NCBI GenBank assembly: GCA_002347965.1
Contig: DDYN01000005.1
Coordinates: 21,315-85,314 of the forward strand
DNA length: 64,000 nucleotides
DNA from: UBA2233 sp002347965 [NCBI: Nitrospirae bacterium UBA2233]
GTDB lineage: Bacteria; UBA2233
Reading direction: 5' to 3'
In this document: in pieces, positions 58,896 through 64,000 of the stretch
Numbering within the stretch: position 1 is the stretch's first letter
Layout of the letters: each line of letters opens with the position of its first letter
Notes under the pieces: model-generated
Told to the model about the DNA's origin: nothing
What the model saw: only the letters and a program-made list of their open reading frames with translations
The model's database searches: none
Program-made: the position numbers and the translations under genes

Positions 58896-61502
58896 GGCCC
58901 GTTCGTCGCAGGCCATGGCCTTAAGCGCCCTTTGGATCTCGTCTTTGCCTTCCATCAAGATTCTCCTTGCCTCGTAGGAAAGCTTTGAGTCTTGAAGGAG
59001 CTTTTCGGCTGCTATAAGAACATCCTCTTTGACGAACAATCGGGGGAAAAGCCTACTCGTTAAAATAATTGCCTCATCGGGTCCGAACCTTTGCCAGAAG
59101 CTCTGGACCTCCTCAAAGTAGCGCGTCGCGTAGGGAGCGAGCACGTCCTCCTGGAATGGCTGCCAAAACCCAAGGACCAGCGCTTCCCTCGTCTTCAACG
59201 GGATGTCGGGGTTCTGCGTGGCCTCTTTCCAGGCCAACGCCTTGGCCTCTGGAGTAGGAAGAGAGGCTCGCGCCCGGGCCGCATTCCGTTGTCCCATATC
59301 CGTCGGGTCTTTCTCGAGCTCTCCTTGAATCGCCTTCTTGGTCGTTTCTCCCCGCTTGGCAAGGGTAAGAATCGCCTGCCAACGCCGGTCAACATCCATC
59401 GTTAGCCCCGGAATCTGCTCGGTTCCATCAAGCAACCCCTTGAGGAACAAAAGCTGGTCCTTTTCGTACGCCGTGTCAAAAAACGCCTTGGCCCAGCTAA
59501 GCTGCTGGTCGGAGCCGGGCTGGCTAAGCCCCATCCGCTCCTTTGCAAACCTCGCAAACCCTGCCCAGGACTCTTTCTGGCGTGCAACGGCGGTAAAGCG
59601 CAAGAGCGCGTCCTCAGACCTCGCCAAAAGAACATCGAGCACCATAGGGTCGGGTTCAGAGCGAACATGGCCGTAGAAAAGTTTGAGCCAGCTGCTCGCT
59701 GGATACTCTGCATCGCGCGTCATGTCCCAAAAACAACCCCAAAGGAGCACCCTTGCAAGAGGGTCTTCGACGAGCCCTAGGCTCTTTTCGGCCGCTTTGC
59801 TGCTCTTTGGGTCCAGCCGTATCTTGGCATAGGTAAGGTCCTCATCGTTCGGCAGGAGGATTTCCGGGGTTTGCTCCGAAGCAAGCTCTGGAATGGGGGT
59901 GCTCTTTCCTTCGATGTCTTTTATGAGGCCGTGAGACCGTACCATGCGCTCGCCCACCTTTGCGTACAGGCCAACCCCTAAGCGATGCGGCCTGAGCGTC
60001 TGGTGATCTGCGGGCGCATCCTGTCTTAGGGTTACACTACCGATCTTGTCCGATTGGAAGGCGACAACCGGGGTGATCGTGTTCACACCGGAGGTTTGCA
60101 ACCAGGCTCTAGCCCACCCCTTCAAGTCCCTGCCCGAGGAGTGTTCAAGCGCGGCCAGAAAATCGGCAAACTCGGCGTTTCCAAGGGCATGCGTCTGGAG
60201 ATAGCGCTTGAGCCCCGAAAAGAAAGCCTCTTCCTCGACGTAGGCCATCAGCTGCTTTAGGACGCTAGCACCTTTTTGGTAGGTGATCGCATCAAACCCG
60301 AGACGTACGCTCTCGGTGTCCGGGTAGTGGGCCACAATCGGGTGCGTCGTGCTCATCTGATCCTGGAGGAGCGCTTGGGCCTTCTCCGTGTTGGCAAAAT
60401 GGGCCCAGGCGTTTTGAAAGCGCGTTGCCCCTTTAAGCGCATAGCTTGCCATGAAGTCGGCAAAGCTCTCGTTCAGCCAAAGATCGTCCCACCAGCGCAT
60501 CGTTACCAAATCCCCGAACCACATGTGGGCCATCTCGTGCAGGATGGTGTTGGCCCTGCCTTCTTTTGAGGCCTCGCTTACCTTCGAGCGAAAGAGGTAG
60601 CGCTCGTTGAACGTGACGAGGCCGGCGTTCTCCATGGCTCCCGCGCTGAACTCTGGCACGAACGCTTGGTCGTACTTTGAAAACGGGTACAGAATGCCGA
60701 AGCGCTCGCCGAAGAAATCCAACCCAGATTTTGTGATTGCGAAGATCTCTTCGGGGTCGAGATAGGCTTCAAGAGACCTGCGCACGTAAAGGGCAAGCGG
60801 AAGACCCTTGTGCTCCGAGCGTACCTCAGCATACGGGCCCGCGATCAACGCCGTAACGTACGTAGAGATAAGGGGCGTGGGCTCGAAGCTCCAATCGGCC
60901 CACTCCTGGCCTTCTGAAGCCGCTTGCAGGGCGCTTTGGTTGGAGACGACGCGCCATCCCTTCGGGGCACGTACGCGAAAAACAAAAGTCGCCTTGATGT
61001 CTGGCTGGTCGAAGCAGGCGTAAACCCTATGGGCATCGAACGGCTCGAACTGGGTATGCAAATACACGTTGCCGTCGGTAGGGTCGACAAACCGGTGCAA
61101 ACCTACGCCCGTATGTTCGTACGGAAACACGGCGACAACCCGGAGCTCGTTGCGTTCCTTAAGCGGGCCGATTGCCAACCTGGCGTCGGAAAAGGCCGCC
61201 GCTGGGATCGAGACACCATTCAGCCGCGCACATTCAACCCTTTTGGCGGCGATGTCGATGAATGTACTAGCACCCTGTGTCCGGGCATCAAACGTGACCT
61301 TGGTTTCTGTGCGAAACTCCTCGCTCGAGCCCGTCAGGTCAAGAGCAGCCTCGTAACGTACGTTCTTGACGAGCTCAGACCGCGCCCTTGCCTCTTCAAA
61401 CCCGAGCTTGCCGGAAGACTCCTGACTTTGAGCGGAAGTAAAGAACAAAAACACAAAGGCGAGAGTACAGGCCGCATAGAGCGTGACGTTGTCCGTCCAC
61501 AT
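58890..61502 (-). CDS. M1-family zinc aminopeptidase (exported)
   Basis: An 870-residue enzyme with an N-terminal signal peptide (ACTLAFVFLFFTSAQSQE). The M1 domains appear in order: beta-sandwich with YLHTQFEPFDAHRVYACFDQPDIKATF, catalytic domain with GAMENAG and the zinc site HEMAHMWFGDLVTMRWWDDLWLNESFADF, and a long helical C-terminal domain. It trims N-terminal residues from peptides, here probably in the periplasm. The ATG overlaps the ChaN-like stop (TAATG). It converges with the eIF2B-like gene, with a 6-base overlap. Confidence 0.93.
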   Translation of the reverse strand: MWTDNVTLYAACTLAFVFLFFTSAQSQESSGKLGFEEARARSELVKNVRYEAALDLTGSSEEFRTETKVTFDARTQGASTFIDIAAKRVECARLNGVSIPAAAFSDARLAIGPLKERNELRVVAVFPYEHTGVGLHRFVDPTDGNVYLHTQFEPFDAHRVYACFDQPDIKATFVFRVRAPKGWRVVSNQSALQAASEGQEWADWSFEPTPLISTYVTALIAGPYAEVRSEHKGLPLALYVRRSLEAYLDPEEIFAITKSGLDFFGERFGILYPFSKYDQAFVPEFSAGAMENAGLVTFNERYLFRSKVSEASKEGRANTILHEMAHMWFGDLVTMRWWDDLWLNESFADFMASYALKGATRFQNAWAHFANTEKAQALLQDQMSTTHPIVAHYPDTESVRLGFDAITYQKGASVLKQLMAYVEEEAFFSGLKRYLQTHALGNAEFADFLAALEHSSGRDLKGWARAWLQTSGVNTITPVVAFQSDKIGSVTLRQDAPADHQTLRPHRLGVGLYAKVGERMVRSHGLIKDIEGKSTPIPELASEQTPEILLPNDEDLTYAKIRLDPKSSKAAEKSLGLVEDPLARVLLWGCFWDMTRDAEYPASSWLKLFYGHVRSEPDPMVLDVLLARSEDALLRFTAVARQKESWAGFARFAKERMGLSQPGSDQQLSWAKAFFDTAYEKDQLLFLKGLLDGTEQIPGLTMDVDRRWQAILTLAKRGETTKKAIQGELEKDPTDMGQRNAARARASLPTPEAKALAWKEATQNPDIPLKTREALVLGFWQPFQEDVLAPYATRYFEEVQSFWQRFGPDEAIILTSRLFPRLFVKEDVLIAAEKLLQDSKLSYEARRILMEGKDEIQRALKAMACDERAS

Positions 61503-62323
61503 TATTCTACGCCTCCTTGTTCGATCACGACTCCAAAATCTTCTCCCAACTCAAGCTCCGAGCACATAAGGACAGGAACAACGACGCTTTGCAAGACCCC
61601 AGGGGCCATTTCTTCGACGAGCTCGGGCACCCCGAGTCCCCCTTGCACATGGCCCGCACCGATCATGACCATCACTAAAGCCCCGGGGTTGGCAAGAAGA
61701 GCGTTTTGAAGGGCAAAAGCCATGCCGTTGTCCCAGACAAGCTGAACCTCGAGAAACCTCGAGAGGCTCCCCAGCCTGGGATGGTCTTCGTAGGCTGCTT
61801 CAAGCCGCACAAGATAGGGCCTCGAAGGCAAGAGCAAAGGGCTTGGCAGGTATGGGCTCTGGGTGTTCGTCGCCCCTTTTTGGCGAACCTGCTCGATCAG
61901 CTCGGTGGGCACTCCGATCGCCCGTAGTGGAATATGCTGTTCTTTTGCAAGCCTAAGGATGGGCGAATACAACCCAGGGTCGTACCCCCAACGCGTTGCG
62001 TACTCGGTCTCCCGAAAAAGCCCTTCCTCTGAAAGCTCGCCCCGGATGTAGGCATCGAGGTACTGCTGGTAGGGTATCTGGAACATCTCCATGGCGAGTA
62101 CAAGCGGCCTGTCCAAGGCGGCGAGCCCCCTTAGTGTATCCAGCTGGGCGGCGTGGACTTGGGCGTCGGTGTGAATTTCGCCGACATACGCCACGTCTCC
62201 GCGAGCAATCGTTCCGATAAAGTCATCAAACCCGACGACGGACGGCCCAGGAAACCCGCAAATGGTGTAGGCAAACGCCCCTTTAGCGGCTAGAACCCAA
62301 GCGATCAGCCAAAGCGCACGCAT
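61502..62323 (-). CDS. ChaN-family (haem-binding-like) exported protein
   Basis: A 273-residue protein with a signal peptide ([15 protein letters not shown]). The ChaN core shows [54 protein letters not shown] and [17 protein letters not shown]. ChaN relatives bind haem as dimers or resemble TraB/PrgY-type proteins, and some act in iron uptake. There is no lipobox Cys, so it is probably periplasmic rather than a lipoprotein. It overlaps mnmG by 19 bases and is coupled to the aminopeptidase by TAATG. Confidence 0.85.
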   Translation of the reverse strand: MRALWLIAWVLAAKGAFAYTICGFPGPSVVGFDDFIGTIARGDVAYVGEIHTDAQVHAAQLDTLRGLAALDRPLVLAMEMFQIPYQQYLDAYIRGELSEEGLFRETEYATRWGYDPGLYSPILRLAKEQHIPLRAIGVPTELIEQVRQKGATNTQSPYLPSPLLLPSRPYLVRLEAAYEDHPRLGSLSRFLEVQLVWDNGMAFALQNALLANPGALVMVMIGAGHVQGGLGVPELVEEMAPGVLQSVVVPVLMCSELELGEDFGVVIEQGGVE

Positions 62324-64000
62324 TGGCCAGGCCTAAGGGGCGCGGTGCGCTTGAGATGGATGGCGAGCACATTCAAGGCGGCCGGGGTCATTCCGGGAAT
62401 CGCCATCGCCTCCAGAAAAGTCTTGGGCTGTTTCTTGGTAAGCTTCTCTTGAAGCTCGCGGGAAAGTCCGGGAATGTCTTCGTACCGAAGCCCAGACGGA
62501 ATAGAAAGCGGCCTTTCTTTCTCGAGCAAGGCAATTTCTCGTTGCATGCGCTTTAAGTAGCCCTCGTACACGAGCTCTGTCACGAGCGTAAGGCGCTCCC
62601 TTTGGCCTAGTTGGCCTTCCTGCCCAAGGACCTCGAACGGGGCTGGATTCTTCGGGTCCGCCTCCATCAACGCCAGCCTCATCGCAGGATCTCTTCTAGC
62701 GAAGGCCAAGGCTTGAGAAAGCCGTCTTGCCCTTCGCTCTATAATGCCAAATTCGGAATCGCTCAACAGCTTTAGCGTATGAGCCTTGGGGCCAAGCCTT
62801 GTTTCGGCGTTATCCTCGCGCAACACCAGCCTATACTCCGCCCTAGAAGTAAACAACCGGTAGGGTTCGTCCGTCCCCCTGCTCGTTAGGTCGTCGACCA
62901 GCACGCCGATGTAGGCTTCATGCCTTCCAAGGATAAAGGGCGGGCGCTCAAGAATCAGGTGAGCCGCGTTCATGCCGGCGACAAGCCCCTGCGCGGCCGC
63001 CTCTTCGTAGCCAGATGTTCCGCAAACCTGCCCTGCAAAGAACAAACCCGAAACCTGCTTGTGCTCGAGCGTAGGCTTAAGCGCCTTTGGGTCGATGCAG
63101 TCGTACTCGACGGCGTAGCCAGGCCTTAGGATCACCGCATGCTCAAGCCCGCGGATCGTCCTTAGGAATGCCTGCTGTATCTCTGCGGGGAGAGAGGTGG
63201 ATACGCCGTTTGGATACACCACTTGGGAATCAAACCCTTCTGGCTCCAAAAAGACCGTATGGCGATCCCTCTCTGGAAACTTTACGACCTTGTCTTCTAT
63301 GCTCGGACAATACCTGGGGCCTATCCCGACAATGCAGCCCCCGTACAGCGCCGAAAGGTGCAAGTTTTCTCGAATGACCGCATGCGTGCCCTCGTTCGTG
63401 CATGCCTTAAAACAGGCGATCTGCCGCCTTGTGACTTCCTTATGCCGGAACGAAAACGGAAGTACGCTGCAATCGCCGTCTTGGCGCTCAAGCTTATCTA
63501 CGGCCATCGAAGAACGCAAAAGCCTTGCCGGGGTGCCTGTCTTAAAGCGTCTTACGGGAATACCTAAACGTTTGAAGCTTTCCGTCAGCCCTGTAGAGGC
63601 AGGCTCGCTTGCCCTTCCCCCTTCACGACGACCCTGGCCAGTATGGAGCAACCCTCCAAGAAATGTTCCCGTACACACAACGAGCGCCCCGCAGGGAATT
63701 TCCGACCCGTCCTTGAGGCCTACCCCCACGATCCTGCCGTGCTTACTCAAAATAGACACGGCCTCGCCCTCGAGGACACGAAGGTTTGGAGCGTTCAGTA
63801 TCGAGGATTGCACGGCACTTTCGTAGGCTAGCCTGTCGGACTGCACCCTGGTTCCTCGAACGGCAGCCCCCTTCCTTCCGTTAAGCGTACGGTACTGGAC
63901 GGCCGTCTGGTCGGCCACCACCCCCATCAAGCCCCCGAGCGCGTCAACCTCCTTCACAAGGTGCCCCTTGGCAAGGCCGCCGATCGACGGGTTGCACGAC
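62305..64000 (-). CDS. mnmG: tRNA uridine-34 carboxymethylaminomethyl enzyme MnmG (5' end outside window)
   Basis: The last 564 residues of a ~620-residue FAD enzyme. The frame is open to the right edge and begins within [14 protein letters not shown], followed by [66 protein letters not shown] [35 protein letters not shown] and the C-terminal [18 protein letters not shown]. With MnmE it modifies the wobble uridine of tRNAs. It ends inside the start of the ChaN-like gene. Confidence 0.96.
   Translation of the reverse strand, partial: SCNPSIGGLAKGHLVKEVDALGGLMGVVADQTAVQYRTLNGRKGAAVRGTRVQSDRLAYESAVQSSILNAPNLRVLEGEAVSILSKHGRIVGVGLKDGSEIPCGALVVCTGTFLGGLLHTGQGRREGGRASEPASTGLTESFKRLGIPVRRFKTGTPARLLRSSMAVDKLERQDGDCSVLPFSFRHKEVTRRQIACFKACTNEGTHAVIRENLHLSALYGGCIVGIGPRYCPSIEDKVVKFPERDRHTVFLEPEGFDSQVVYPNGVSTSLPAEIQQAFLRTIRGLEHAVILRPGYAVEYDCIDPKALKPTLEHKQVSGLFFAGQVCGTSGYEEAAAQGLVAGMNAAHLILERPPFILGRHEAYIGVLVDDLTSRGTDEPYRLFTSRAEYRLVLREDNAETRLGPKAHTLKLLSDSEFGIIERRARRLSQALAFARRDPAMRLALMEADPKNPAPFEVLGQEGQLGQRERLTLVTELVYEGYLKRMQREIALLEKERPLSIPSGLRYEDIPGLSRELQEKLTKKQPKTFLEAMAIPGMTPAALNVLAIHLKRTAPLRPGQCVRFG

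Noticed and set aside
1-64000. CRISPR arrays, insertion sequences, prophage, integrases
   Set aside because: I saw no regularly spaced repeats, transposase or integrase motifs, or phage structural genes on either strand.

Overview
This 64 kb window is a dense, ordinary-looking bacterial chromosome segment with no prophage, insertion sequence or CRISPR array that I can see. The host is a diderm bacterium: it carries a type II secretion system with a secretin, a LolB-like lipoprotein and a TPR lipoprotein. Its peptidoglycan is probably meso-diaminopimelate type, because MurE has the DNPR motif. It makes isoprenoids by the MEP pathway (dxs, ispE) and has a bacterial type-A-like RNase P RNA. The family mix (DUF1844, MutS2, TreT, YjbQ, a stand-alone Lon N-domain, T2SS order D-E-F-G-H-I-J-K-L-M) suggests a deltaproteobacterial, Nitrospirota-like or candidate-phylum lineage. 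I cannot name the taxon from the sequence alone.

Layout. 1-5.9 kb (+): 3' end of a RecD2-like helicase, B12-radical SAM enzyme, TreT-like trehalose glycosyltransferase, DciA-like DUF721 protein, TPR lipoprotein and LolB-like lipoprotein. 5.9-23.7 kb (-): one long co-directional block that reads, in transcription order, DUF2231 protein, fabF, fabH, tRNA-CAU, zinc-ribbon coiled-coil protein, rnpB, rsmH, murE, murF, mraY, murD, mraZ, murG, murC, murB, ddl, ftsA, ftsZ. This dcw cluster is unusual. It lacks ftsL, ftsI, ftsW and ftsQ, and mraZ sits between murD and murG with its own promoter and a triple TGGG operator. 23.8-28.6 kb (+): mutS2, FAH-family hydrolase, lysozyme-like protein and LD-carboxypeptidase, with a possible 51-residue ORF on the minus strand.

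28.6-40 kb (-): a proteostasis and cofactor block, in transcription order dnaK, htpX, ClpA/C-like ATPase, DUF1844 protein, htrA, ispE, tRNA-Gln, dxs, RDD protein, moaD, moaE. 40-52.7 kb (+): yjbQ, a dihaem cytochrome c peroxidase-like protein, and the T2SS operon gspDEFGHIJKLM with no gspC. 52.7-53.1 kb holds no convincing gene, only an amber-interrupted frame, followed by the initiator tRNA with a good promoter. 53.2-56.9 kb (-): GT2 glycosyltransferase, flippase-like membrane protein, NAD-sugar epimerase and a Lon N-domain protein. 57-58.9 kb (+): universal stress protein and a tandem eIF2B/MtnA-like protein. 58.9-64 kb (-): mnmG (cut by the window edge), ChaN-like protein and an M1 aminopeptidase.

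I did not find a wholly new multi-gene system. The observations most worth following are the stripped dcw cluster with relocated, self-regulated mraZ, the Ser-to-Cys change at the MurB catalytic position, the duplicated eIF2B/MtnA-like fold beside a Usp gene, the disordered tails on the T2SS tip pseudopilins, and a leaderless lysozyme-like protein paired with an LD-carboxypeptidase.
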